Assembly (NCBI GenBank): GCA_020636215.1
Contig: JACJYG010000009.1
Location: 310,001 to 374,000, forward strand
Source of the DNA: Lewinellaceae bacterium
Lineage (GTDB): Bacteria; Bacteroidota; Bacteroidia; Chitinophagales; Saprospiraceae
Direction: 5' to 3'
Length of the DNA stretch: 64,000 bases
In this document: positions 1-7,858 of the stretch, piece after piece
Position numbering within the stretch: the first letter of the stretch is position 1
Layout of the letters: every line of letters starts with the position of its first letter
Notes under the pieces: generated by a model
What the model was told of the DNA's origin: nothing
Seen by the model: only the letters and a program-made list of their open reading frames with translations
The model's database searches: none
Position numbers and translations under genes: made by a program

Positions 1-1138
1 GCCAAAGGCCCACCCCCAGAACGAAGAAATCATTAGCATCCAATGGATTGACCTTAATCTTGGCGAAGTACCATCCGAAACCACCTAATATATCATCGGG
101 CAAGCCATTGAAGCTGCCGAAATCCAGCACCGGCGACCAGCTATCCCCGCCGTTGGTAGTTTTATAGATATTGAAAAGCTGGCTGTTCTGCCCCACATAG
201 AGGGCATAAACGATATCGGGATTAGAAGGCGCCACAGCCAAACCGATCCGGCCGATGATTTCCTGGGGCAGGCCATTGTCCATGAGCACCCAGCTATCGC
301 CACCATCGTTGGTTTTGTAAACCTTGGCGCCGGGGCCTGTAATGGTAGATTCGGTATTATTGCGAATGCGGTCCCATCCAGCAGCATAGAGGATATTTGG
401 GTCGTCAGGATTCATCACCAGGTCAATGATGCCCGCCTGATCACTGATGAAGAGCACCTGTTCCCAGTCCTGCCCCCCGTTAGTGGAGCGGTATAGGCCG
501 CGGCTCTCGTTGCGTTCAAAAGGCAAGCCCATTGCTGCTGCAAAAATCATGTTCGGATCGTCGGGATTAACCAAAACGCGGGAGATAATGCACTGTTCAG
601 CCAGGCCGAGGTGCACCCATGTATCCCCCCCATCTTCGCTTTTGTAGACGCCATTGCCAATACCAGGCTGGGCGCTGATATTGGGGTCGCCGGTACCTAC
701 GTAAACCACCTGCGGATTGGAGGGGTCTATTTCAATATCACCGATGGCCAGAAAAGGCTGGCTGTCAAAAACGGGCTCCCAATGCTGGGCGCCATCCGTG
801 CTGCGCCAAACCCCGCCGCGGGCAAAGCCGACAAAAATGATGTTTTCATTTTGTGGATTTACGGCAATGGTATTGATCCTCGCTCCCAGGTTGCCCGGCC
901 CCCTGTTGGCCCATTCTTCTTCGAAGCCGGTAAAGGAGCGGAAAGAAAGCCCAGACCTCGCTTGTTCCAGGCCACGCAGGAATCCCTTCAAGGCGAAAGT
1001 CTCATCGGGGTAATTCCGGGCCAACCAGTAGTCCTCGTCAGGGAGGAGTTGTTGGCGGGTCCCGGTTTGAATGGAGGATTGTTGCTGGCAGGAAAAAACG
1101 ATCGATAGGAGCGCTGCAAAAAAGATAGCCTTTTTCAT
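1..1138 (-). CDS. BNR/Asp-box beta-propeller lipoprotein, 3' end cut by window edge
   Basis: The frame is open from the ATG at 1138 down to base 1, so the first 379 residues are present and the C-terminus lies outside the window. The protein starts with a lipoprotein signal (hydrophobic segment ending LSIVFSC, Cys17), so it is probably anchored to the outer membrane or periplasmic. From about residue 90 it is built of propeller blades, each with an Asp-box of the form S/T-x-D-G-G-x-x-W: near residues 113-120 (STDGAQHW), 167-174, 218-225, 277-283 and 327-334. This matches the sortilin/VPS10-like and BNR-repeat glycosyl hydrolase-like proteins that are common in Bacteroidota. Such propellers bind or cleave glycans or act as scaffolds; nothing here fixes the substrate. 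The family call is firm, the function is open. Confidence 0.85.
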   Translation of the reverse strand, partial: MKKAIFFAALLSIVFSCQQQSSIQTGTRQQLLPDEDYWLARNYPDETFALKGFLRGLEQARSGLSFRSFTGFEEEWANRGPGNLGARINTIAVNPQNENIIFVGFARGGVWRSTDGAQHWEPVFDSQPFLAIGDIEIDPSNPQVVYVGTGDPNISAQPGIGNGVYKSEDGGDTWVHLGLAEQCIISRVLVNPDDPNMIFAAAMGLPFERNESRGLYRSTNGGQDWEQVLFISDQAGIIDLVMNPDDPNILYAAGWDRIRNNTESTITGPGAKVYKTNDGGDSWVLMDNGLPQEIIGRIGLAVAPSNPDIVYALYVGQNSQLFNIYKTTNGGDSWSPVLDFGSFNGLPDDILGGFGWYFAKIKVNPLDANDFFVLGVGLW

Positions 1139-1242
1139 GATTTCACCTGATTTGAGGCGGAAATTACTGCATTATCGATAAACAAGGGAAAATTCAAGGT
1201 GCGGAATTTGACAGCCTAGCGGCAGAAGTATAATTAGGCGCC

Positions 1243-1770
1243 TTAGCGATCAAAGAAATACGCTTTGATCTCATTGGCTTCTTCCGGTTTCATCCGGCCA
1301 CTTAGAATAAGGCGCACTTCGCGCCGGCGAGGAGCGCTATCGTAGCGCTGTTGTTCGATCTCCGTCAAAGACAGAACAGGAGGCACCGGGATTGGATGGC
1401 CTTCATCGCTCATGCCCACGAAAGTGTAATAAGCATGGTTGCAGCGGCGGGCATTGCCCCCTTTGATATCGTTGGCGAAAACCTCGACAAATATCTCGAC
1501 CGAGGTGCGGAAAGCTCGGGTGACACTAGCTTCCAGGGTCACTACATCTCCTACCCTAATCGGTTTCTGAAAGGAAACATGGTCGACAGAGGCAGTAACC
1601 ACATGAGCCTCACAATGCTTGCCGGCACAAATGCTTGATGCAATGTCCATCCAACGAAGCAGATTGCCTCCCATAAGATTACCCATAGGATTCGTATCGT
1701 TGGGCATGACCATCTCGGTCATTACTGTTTTAGACTCACTAACTCGCTTGGATTTCAATTCCTGGCTCAT
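1243..1770 (-). CDS. acyl-CoA thioesterase (YciA/ACOT hotdog family)
   Basis: The 175-residue protein is a single hotdog domain that should hydrolyse acyl-CoA thioesters in the cytoplasm. The family signature NPMGNLMGG lies near residues 27-35, followed by the long helix LLRWMDIASSICAGKHC and the strand VTASVDHVSFQKPI, both typical of the YciA/BACH type. The gene begins 8 bp after the stop of the small conserved gene upstream on the same strand, and so probably is the last gene of the lipB operon. Chain-length preference cannot be read from the sequence. Confidence 0.88.
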   Translation of the reverse strand: MSQELKSKRVSESKTVMTEMVMPNDTNPMGNLMGGNLLRWMDIASSICAGKHCEAHVVTASVDHVSFQKPIRVGDVVTLEASVTRAFRTSVEIFVEVFANDIKGGNARRCNHAYYTFVGMSDEGHPIPVPPVLSLTEIEQQRYDSAPRRREVRLILSGRMKPEEANEIKAYFFDR

Positions 1771-1778
1771 GTGTTTGG

Positions 1779-2186
1779 TTATCGGATCATTACGCCCTTC
1801 CGGTTAATAAAAGGGATGGTCGTAAAGTGATCCTGAGTGATGCTCCCGGTTACAAATACATATTTTTTATCGTACATATGCTCTTCAAGGACAAAGCTAA
1901 CCCAGTATTCATTGGTCAGTCCGAATAATTTCACCTGAATGGGTTCGATCTGCACCACTTCCAGCGGGCCAACTTCTTCGAAAAAATGGCGCAGGGTGGT
2001 GGTGCGCATTTTTTCCCCTTCGATCTCGCCATACCCCCGGGAATTGATTAGGACATTAGTGATGGGTTCCTCTTTGAGGTTAATCAGGTAGGTATCCCAC
2101 AGCTCCTCTTCGAGGATGTCCGCATCTCTGGGAACAACGGCGATAGCGATGTCTTCTACTTTCAAATTGTGTATATCCTTCATCAT
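1779..2186 (-). CDS. conserved hypothetical protein, 135 aa, between lipB and thioesterase
   Basis: The frame is open from 2264, but the preferred start is the ATG pair at 2186/2183 (MMKDIHNLKVEDIAIAVV). The longer form would overlap the end of lipB and would add a tail that looks unlike a protein N-terminus. The product is soluble and mixed alpha/beta, rich in charged residues, without signal peptide or membrane segment (VEDIAIAVVPRDADILEEELW, EYWVSFVLEEHMYDKKYVFV). The ending T-T-I-P-F-I-N-R-K-G-V-M-I-R is basic and hydrophobic. I do not recognise a named family. Its place inside the lipB operon suggests a housekeeping role, but that is only context. Confidence 0.75.
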   Translation of the reverse strand: MMKDIHNLKVEDIAIAVVPRDADILEEELWDTYLINLKEEPITNVLINSRGYGEIEGEKMRTTTLRHFFEEVGPLEVVQIEPIQVKLFGLTNEYWVSFVLEEHMYDKKYVFVTGSITQDHFTTIPFINRKGVMIR

Positions 2187-2229
2187 GGGTTGAACTAACA
2201 AGATTTTGCGCCCTGTTCCTCGATTAATT

Positions 2230-2946
2230 TCACGAAACGAACTCAAAGCCGAACAAGCCGGCAAAATGTTCTTTTAACTTCATTTTCACCTCCTGCATGG
2301 GCAGCTTGGCGCCCAGTTCTTTTTCAAGGGAAGTAACGGATTTATCGTCATCATCGATCCCGCAAGGGATGATGTTTTCAAAATGCTCCAGTTGTGTATT
2401 GACGTTAAATGCAAAACCATGCATGGTCACCCAGCGGCTGAGGTGTACGCCAATGGCGCAGATCTTTCGCAGGGGAGCCTCGCCGGAAGCTTCCAGCCAA
2501 ACCCCGGTAAAGCCCTCTATCCGAATCCCTCGAAGCCCATACTCGGCGATAGTCCGGATAATGGCTTCTTCCAGATAGCGTACATAACGGTGTACATCGG
2601 TGAAGAAACCATCCAGGTCAAAAATGGGGTACCCCACGATTTGCCCCGGGCCGTGATAAGTGATATCACCACCCCGGTTGATCTTGAAGAACTCAAAACC
2701 CTGCCTATGGAGATCGGCTTCATCGAGCAACAGATTGTCCATCGACCCACTTTTTCCGAGTGTGTATACCGGCGGGTGTTCACAAAAAAGCAGGTAGTGG
2801 CGCTGGCCTTCGCCGGCCTGGCCAACCTTCTCCAATTGCCGGTTGTGCAATTTCCTGTCAACCAACTCTTTTAGCCTGGCTTCCTGATAAGCCCAGGCGT
2901 CTTTGTAGGAGATCATTCCCAGGTCCTGGAATACAACTTTTTGCAT
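2230..2946 (-). CDS. lipB: octanoyl-[acyl-carrier-protein]:protein octanoyltransferase
   Basis: LipB transfers octanoate from acyl carrier protein to lipoyl domains, the first step of lipoate attachment. The 238-residue protein has the defining motif RGGDITYHGPGQIVGYPIF in the middle and the catalytic Lys-Cys pair in RKICAIGVH (about residues 161-163), followed by WVTMHGFAFNVN. Its length is normal for the family with a slightly extended N-terminus. A TACCTTTG box lies 17 bp upstream of the ATG, so the mRNA leader would be very short. It is the first gene of the three-gene minus-strand unit that ends at 1243. Confidence 0.95.
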   Translation of the reverse strand: MQKVVFQDLGMISYKDAWAYQEARLKELVDRKLHNRQLEKVGQAGEGQRHYLLFCEHPPVYTLGKSGSMDNLLLDEADLHRQGFEFFKINRGGDITYHGPGQIVGYPIFDLDGFFTDVHRYVRYLEEAIIRTIAEYGLRGIRIEGFTGVWLEASGEAPLRKICAIGVHLSRWVTMHGFAFNVNTQLEHFENIIPCGIDDDDKSVTSLEKELGAKLPMQEVKMKLKEHFAGLFGFEFVS

Positions 2947-2962
2947 TTTTTAAAAATGTGGC

Positions 2963-2970
2963 GCAAAGGT
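2963..2970 (-). promoter_or_regulatory. candidate -7 promoter box of lipB (TACCTTTG)
   Basis: On the minus strand the sequence TACCTTTG matches the Bacteroidota primary-sigma -7 consensus TAnnTTTG. It sits 17 bp before the lipB ATG. No clear -33 TTTG box is seen at the usual distance, so this rests on the -7 element alone. Confidence 0.45.
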
Positions 2971-3386
2971 AAAGATTATTAAGAAATATTTCTGCTTTCG
3001 CAGTGCATTGCCAGGGCAATCGCATTTAACTATTTTTGGATCAGATGCCTGCATGCGCATACTGAGTGGCCCCCTGGTTAAGTCGCCAGACGACTCAAAG
3101 TCGTTAGACGACTGCCTAGTTTAGTCGTCCGACGACTCAAAGTCAAAGTCGTCAGACGACTGCCATAAGGCCCGTGACTGGGGAATATTGCAGAAATAAA
3201 CAGCATTTTTACAAAAATCAGCTACCTTAGCCAAACCATCTGCCCTATAAGCCGTATAAGATTCCTACCTGTATGGAAGTGGATAGAACCCAATTATTTT
3301 GGCCATAATCGTCGTACTGTCCATTTATCAGAGCCCCCCGGCACGCCTACCGGCAGTTGTTATTGAACCATAAAAAAACCGCGAAC
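2971..3386. other. intergenic region with REP-like palindromes
   Basis: No convincing gene is present between the lipB promoter and the start at 3387. The region holds the four 13-bp palindromes listed separately at 3082-3160. The rest is moderately AT-rich, and contains TACCTTAG near 3221, a one-mismatch -7 box that could serve the plus-strand gene. Confidence 0.6.
3082..3160. repeat. four phased copies of a 13-bp palindrome (REP-like)
   Basis: The near-palindrome GTCGYYNGACGAC occurs at 3082-3094, 3100-3112, 3124-3136 and 3148-3160. Start-to-start distances are 18, 24 and 24 bp, all multiples of six, and the spacers share the word TCAAA. Each copy can form a short hairpin and neighbouring copies can pair with each other. 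The layout resembles REP or short intergenic palindromic elements of other bacteria. Confidence 0.8.
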
Positions 3387-4463
3387 ATGAAGGCACTGTA
3401 CACTTTGCTTCTAGTATGCTGCAGTTGGGCTGGACTGAAGAGCCAACCCCCAGCCCCTGATTTTACGGTAACCGATAGCCATGGGCAACAACATCATCTT
3501 TACGCCGACTATTTGAATCAGGGAAAAACAGTAGTAATCGAGCTATTTTTCACCTACTGCCCGCCCTGTAACGCCATGGCGCCCCTGCTGGAGCCCTTTT
3601 ACCAATCGTGGGGAGGAGGAAATGGAGATGTAGAAATGATCAGCCTGAGCACAAAGAGTGATGATAGCAGCGCCGATGTTGCCATGTTCGAAGCCGCCTA
3701 TGGGCACACTTTTCCTGGTGTTGGAGCCGACGGAGGCAGCATCAACGCTTCGCTACCCTATCGCAACGGCACTTATGGGCTTTTCTTCGGCACCCCGACA
3801 TTTATTGTCATTGCTCCAGATGGCAGCGTCAATTACGATGTCCGGGGGCCTAATTATCAGGCGACGATCGATTCGCTTGATGCCGCTATTGCAGCAACCG
3901 GGGCAGTGCTGCCACAAGTTAGTTTCACGGCAGGAGGTACGGTGGCCACCAAAACCGGCGCCAAAATTCCCGGCGTCGCTATCCTGATAGCGGGAACGGC
4001 CGATACGCTGGCTATTACCGATTCAACCGGGCATTTTTCCTTTACCACCTTGCTCACCCCAGACCAACCCTATTTCCTCACTGCCAGCCGGGACAGCAAC
4101 TACCGCAATGGCGTCACGACCCATGACCTGTTGTTGATCAGCCGGCACATACTGGGCATCGGCCAGTTTACCGATCCGCTAGTATTGCTTAGTTGTGACG
4201 CCAACCACGACCGGCAGATCACCACGCTGGACCTCATTTTTCTTAGGCGTCTGATCCTGGGTATCGACCTGGAATTACAGAACCAGCAATCCTGGCTTTT
4301 TGTCAATTCGAACTATCAATTCCTGATTCCTTCAAACCCTTTTTCTGAGCTCTACACGGGCAATGCCGGCAAAGCGCCTTTTTCATCCCAAAGCTCCGGC
4401 GCCTTCAACTTTACCGGCATCAAGGTTGGGGATCCGAATAACACCGCAGATGCGGAGCATTAA
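3387..4463 (+). CDS. exported thioredoxin-fold protein with dockerin-like calcium repeats
   Basis: Translation most likely starts at 3387 (MKALYTLLLVCCSWAGLKS), giving a signal peptide; the frame is open 30 bp further upstream but without one. Residues about 22-180 form a TlpA/peroxiredoxin-like thioredoxin domain with the redox pair CPPC at 58-61 inside VIELFFTYCPPCNAMAPLLEP. Residues about 190-235 look like a carboxypeptidase regulatory-like (CNA-B type) beta-sandwich. Residues about 245-305 hold two dockerin-type loops (GVTTHDLLLISRHILG and DANHDRQITTLDLIFLRRLILG). The tail FTGIKVGDPNNT is similar to ends that follow such loops in other proteins of this group. The mix suggests a surface or periplasmic redox protein held in place by calcium-binding modules. 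The exact substrate is unknown. Confidence 0.82.
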   Translation: MKALYTLLLVCCSWAGLKSQPPAPDFTVTDSHGQQHHLYADYLNQGKTVVIELFFTYCPPCNAMAPLLEPFYQSWGGGNGDVEMISLSTKSDDSSADVAMFEAAYGHTFPGVGADGGSINASLPYRNGTYGLFFGTPTFIVIAPDGSVNYDVRGPNYQATIDSLDAAIAATGAVLPQVSFTAGGTVATKTGAKIPGVAILIAGTADTLAITDSTGHFSFTTLLTPDQPYFLTASRDSNYRNGVTTHDLLLISRHILGIGQFTDPLVLLSCDANHDRQITTLDLIFLRRLILGIDLELQNQQSWLFVNSNYQFLIPSNPFSELYTGNAGKAPFSSQSSGAFNFTGIKVGDPNNTADAEH

Positions 4464-4497
4464 AGGGGAAAGCATATATTTGCAGAAAAATTTCATC

Positions 4498-5598
4498 ATG
4501 AATTTTCGCGTCATTGTATTTCTTTCCCTGGCCGCACTGGCGGTAGCCTGCCAACCGAGTGGCAGCACAGAACAAAACACCTCTGAAACAGCAAGCGAGC
4601 CTGCAGACACGCTTCGCTATGATCAGGAAGTGCACCTGAAAAACGTCCGGCAACTCACCTTTGGAGGTGATAATGCAGAAGCCTATTGGAGTTTCAACGG
4701 GCAAATGCTCTCTTTCCAGGCTACCAATGAAGCCTGGGGAACTGCCTGTGACCAGATCTATTACATGCCCATCACCGGCTATACCGGTGAAAAGCCGCCG
4801 CTGGTAAGCACCGGCAAGGGCCGGACCACCTGTTCTTTCTTCCTTCCAGGCGACACCAGCATTCTGTATGCTTCTACCCATCTGGCCGGCGACGCCTGCC
4901 CCGAAACACCTCCGGTGGTGGACGGAAAGTACGTTTGGCCCATTTATGCATCTTTTGACATTTTTGTGGCCGACCTCCAGGGTAATATTCAGAAGCAGTT
5001 GACCAACACTCCCGGCTACGATGCGGAAGCGACAATTTCTCCGGATGGTAAAAAGATCGTTTTCACCTCCACCCGCTCCGGCGACCTGGAACTCTGGACC
5101 ATGGATATTGACGGGTCCAATCAGAAACAGGTGACCAATGAACTGGGCTATGACGGTGGTGCTTTCTTTTCACCTGATAGCAAGAAGCTGGTTTTCCGCG
5201 CTTCCCGCCCTCAGACAGAAGAAGAAAAAACGGCTTACAAAGATTTGTTGGCTCAGGGGCTGGTACAACCAACCCAAATGGAAGTCTTCGTTTGCAATGT
5301 GGATGGTTCTGAAATGCAACAGGTAACTAAACTGGGCAAAGCCAACTGGGCGCCCTTCTTCCACCCATCGGGTGAGCGCATCCTTTTTGCTTCCAATCAC
5401 CATACAGAAAGTGGGCGGCAGTTCAACGTGTTTTCCATCAAACTGGACGGCACAGGCCTTCAGCAAATTACCTTTGATACAGTTTTCGACGCTTTCCCCA
5501 TGTTCTCGCCGGATGGCAAAAAAATAGCATTCTCTTCTAACCGCTTTAATGGCGGCACGAGAAGCACCAATGTTTTCGTGGCGGATTGGGTGGAATAG
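4498..5598 (+). CDS. TolB/PD40-type beta-propeller lipoprotein
   Basis: The start at 4498 gives a lipoprotein signal (MNFRVIVFLSLAALAVAC, then QPSGS); the longer frame from 4363 overlaps the previous gene and is unlikely. The mature part is a six- or seven-bladed propeller of the WD40-like PD40 class, seen as repeated blades such as DAEATISPDGKKIVFTSTRSG, DGGAFFSPDSKKLVFRASRP, WAPFFHPSGERILFASNHH and AFPMFSPDGKKIAFSSNRF. It lies 34 bp behind the thioredoxin/dockerin gene, so the two may be cotranscribed. Such proteins bind partner proteins or glycans; no catalytic residues are evident. Confidence 0.88.
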   Translation: MNFRVIVFLSLAALAVACQPSGSTEQNTSETASEPADTLRYDQEVHLKNVRQLTFGGDNAEAYWSFNGQMLSFQATNEAWGTACDQIYYMPITGYTGEKPPLVSTGKGRTTCSFFLPGDTSILYASTHLAGDACPETPPVVDGKYVWPIYASFDIFVADLQGNIQKQLTNTPGYDAEATISPDGKKIVFTSTRSGDLELWTMDIDGSNQKQVTNELGYDGGAFFSPDSKKLVFRASRPQTEEEKTAYKDLLAQGLVQPTQMEVFVCNVDGSEMQQVTKLGKANWAPFFHPSGERILFASNHHTESGRQFNVFSIKLDGTGLQQITFDTVFDAFPMFSPDGKKIAFSSNRFNGGTRSTNVFVADWVE

Positions 5599-5599
5599 G

Positions 5600-5676
5600 G
5601 AATGTATGAATGCGAGAATGCGAGAATGCTTGAATGGAGCATTCTCACATTCTCGCATTCTCACATTCTCGCATTT
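5600..5676. repeat. 8-bp-period intergenic repeat folding as a long hairpin
   Basis: Read in steps of eight from 5608 the units are GAATGCGA, GAATGCGA, GAATGCTT, GAATGGAG, then CATTCTCA, CATTCTCG, CATTCTCA, CATTCTCG. The second half is the reverse complement of the first, with the axis between 5639 and 5640. The transcript could therefore form a hairpin of roughly 32 paired positions between the propeller lipoprotein and the GH1 gene. It has no run of T after it, so it is not a standard terminator. Confidence 0.85.
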
Positions 5677-5688
5677 ATAACACATCGC

Positions 5689-6867
5689 ATGAAACTCAAA
5701 TTTCCGGAAGGTTTTTTATGGGGTAGCTCGACCTCGGCAGCCCAAGTGGAAACGGCTTCTGCGCATAACTGGCGCGGGGTGGTAGCGCGGGATGGCCATG
5801 TATTTGACCACACGACCGCCCACGAAGACCTCCGGGAACTGGATGCTCAATACATCCTGCAGTTTGGAACCGTTTACCGCTGTAGTGTGGATTGGGCGCG
5901 GCTACAGGAGCAGGCTTTCGCCCCCTTTGCGGTGGAAGTAGTGGAAGAGTATCAACAATTTTTCCGCTTGCTAAATGAGGGGGGCGCCCGGATATTGTTT
6001 GTCATGCATCACTTCACCAATCCTTTGTGGTTTGAGCAGAACGGTGGCTGGCAAAATGAGGATAATCTCTCTGCTTTTGTGGATTATGCCCGGCAGTGCA
6101 TCGAGCATTTCGGCGCTTATGTTTTCAACTGGAATACGTTCAACGAGCCGAATGTATACGCAATGAACGCCTTCTTTCTGGGGCAGTTCCCCCCCTTTAA
6201 GAAAAGCTATCGAAAAGCCAACCGGGCGATCCGGCATATGGCTCAGGTTCATAAAGTCATTTATGACCTTCTAAAATCCATTTGCCCGGAAAAGCCGGTT
6301 AGCATTTCCCTCAACACCGCTTATTTCAAGGGGCTTAACTGGCTGGGTAAAATACCGGCCCGCTTTACCGACTGGTGGTTCATCGACCGGGCGGCGGGGC
6401 TTTTCAAAGATGTGGACTATTGGGGGCTCAGCTATTATGCCTATGTGCCTTTCACGCCCTTTCCGATAACGGAAATTGAAAACCCTGGCCAGCTTAAGCA
6501 GTTGGGCATCCCCCATGACAAGATGTGGGGATACCACCCACAAGGGCTGGGGTTGATCCTGCGTCGTTTCCATAAGCGCTTCGGCAAGCCTATTATCATG
6601 GTGGAAAGCGGCATCTGTACTGACGACAGCGAGGTGCGCATCCAAGCGATCAAAGATTATCTGAAGGTTTGCCATGGGGCAATTCAAGATGGCGTCGACC
6701 TGCGGGGCTTTATTCAATGGAGCACCTGGGATAATTTTGAATGGAACCTGGGCCCTACTTATCGGTTCGGCCTGGTTCGCGTTAACCTGGAGACGATGGA
6801 ACGGGAAATGACGGAGGCAGGGGAATTCTTCGCCAGGGTAGCCCGGGAGGGGGCGGTGGAGGTTTGA
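5689..6867 (+). CDS. glycoside hydrolase family 1 (beta-glucosidase-like)
   Basis: The start at 5689 (MKLKFPEGFLWGSSTSAAQVE) is the usual GH1 N-terminus; the open frame upstream is only a translation of the octamer repeat. The 392-residue protein has the acid/base motif TFNEPN with Glu153 and the nucleophile strand IIMVESGIC with Glu306. The usual motif around the nucleophile is TENG, so the Asn is replaced by Ser here. At 392 residues it is shorter than typical members of about 440-460. No signal peptide is present, so it should act in the cytoplasm on beta-glycosides. Substrate range cannot be told from this. Confidence 0.9.
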   Translation: MKLKFPEGFLWGSSTSAAQVETASAHNWRGVVARDGHVFDHTTAHEDLRELDAQYILQFGTVYRCSVDWARLQEQAFAPFAVEVVEEYQQFFRLLNEGGARILFVMHHFTNPLWFEQNGGWQNEDNLSAFVDYARQCIEHFGAYVFNWNTFNEPNVYAMNAFFLGQFPPFKKSYRKANRAIRHMAQVHKVIYDLLKSICPEKPVSISLNTAYFKGLNWLGKIPARFTDWWFIDRAAGLFKDVDYWGLSYYAYVPFTPFPITEIENPGQLKQLGIPHDKMWGYHPQGLGLILRRFHKRFGKPIIMVESGICTDDSEVRIQAIKDYLKVCHGAIQDGVDLRGFIQWSTWDNFEWNLGPTYRFGLVRVNLETMEREMTEAGEFFARVAREGAVEV

Positions 6868-6871
6868 TGTT

Positions 6872-6935
6872 GAATGCTAAGATGCAAAAATGCATGAATG
6901 CGTAAATATATTTTCGCATTTTCGCATTTTATCAC
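6872..6935. repeat. 8-bp-period intergenic repeat
   Basis: In steps of eight from 6872 the units are GAATGCTA, AGATGCAA, AAATGCAT, GAATGCGT, AAATATAT, TTTCGCAT, TTTCGCAT, TTTATCAC. As at 5600, a run of xAATGCxx units is followed by complementary xxGCAT units, so an imperfect hairpin can form. It sits between the GH1 and PorV/PorQ-like genes. Confidence 0.75.
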
Positions 6936-6964
6936 ATGCCACCAAAGGCCAATTCATTCTATTC

Positions 6965-7807
6965 ATGAAATACCTGCTTCATTTCATTTTTATACTGGTT
7001 GGCTGGAATGCTGCTGCCCAAAATGGAGCCTTGTCAGCGGTGGGGGCCCGAGGCATTGCCATGGGGCAAACGGGCGTAACATTCAGAGACGTCAACAGCC
7101 TGTTTGGCAATCAGGCGGGACTGGCCCATTTGGAACAGTTCGCCGGGCTTGCGTTTGCCGAACGCCGGTTTCTTTTGGAAGAGATCCAATCTTTTTCTTT
7201 CGGCGCCGCCTACCCTACCCGCTCCGGCACATTTGGCCTGGCGTTGAATTATTTTGGCTTCGAAGCCTACAATGAGCAACGGATCGGCCTGGCCTACGGC
7301 CGAAAGCTCTTCGAACGGTTTTCTATCGGGGCGCAATTCCTGCTGCTCAATACCCGCATTCCGGATTATGGGAGCAAAGCCGCCTTAACTTTCGAATTGG
7401 GGGTATTGGCGGAACTCATCCCCCAACTGAATATAGGTGTGCACGTATACAGCCCGGCACGGGTGTCCATTACAGAGGATGCCTACCTGCCTACGGTACT
7501 CAGAATTGGCCTGAACTACCTGCCTTCCGACAATCTAAGCCTGATGGCGGAAGTGGAAAAAGACATCGACTATGCCGCCCGCACCAAAGTTGGGGTAGAA
7601 TACAAAATTGCGCCCCCACTGGCCCTTCGCCTGGGCGTCGCTACGCAACCCACCAGCCTGAGCTTTGGCCTGGGCTACTTGCTATCCAATGGGCTGAGCC
7701 TCGATATCGCCTCCAGCTATCATCAGGTACTGGGGTTTACGCCGGCTGCGGGCGTGAGTTATGGGCTGGGGAGGGAAAAAGCAGGGGGGAGCGTTTCTGG
7801 TTTCTAG
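6965..7807 (+). CDS. PorV/PorQ-like outer membrane beta-barrel protein
   Basis: The start at 6965 gives a clear signal peptide (MKYLLHFIFILVGWNAAAQ). The mature N-terminus ALSAVGARGIAMGQTGVTFRDVNSLFGNQAGLAHL is the family hallmark of PorV/PorQ (UPF0164) proteins. The rest alternates short aromatic-rich strands typical of an outer membrane barrel and ends GVSYGLGR, followed by a short Gly/Ser-rich tail. PorV-type proteins work with type IX secretion as shuttles for cargo; whether this paralogue does so is unknown. The 5' side of the frame upstream of 6965 only translates the octamer repeat. Confidence 0.82.
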   Translation: MKYLLHFIFILVGWNAAAQNGALSAVGARGIAMGQTGVTFRDVNSLFGNQAGLAHLEQFAGLAFAERRFLLEEIQSFSFGAAYPTRSGTFGLALNYFGFEAYNEQRIGLAYGRKLFERFSIGAQFLLLNTRIPDYGSKAALTFELGVLAELIPQLNIGVHVYSPARVSITEDAYLPTVLRIGLNYLPSDNLSLMAEVEKDIDYAARTKVGVEYKIAPPLALRLGVATQPTSLSFGLGYLLSNGLSLDIASSYHQVLGFTPAAGVSYGLGREKAGGSVSGF

Positions 7808-7858
7808 TTTTTTACCCGGCCGATCCCATGGGATTGGGAAAACAAGAAGGAAAAACGT

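Noticed and set aside
5602..5688. N-terminal extension of the GH1 protein
   Set aside because: The extra 29 residues are a translation of the octamer repeat. The family N-terminus starts at 5689. The same applies to the upstream extensions at 6890-6964 and 12419-12499.
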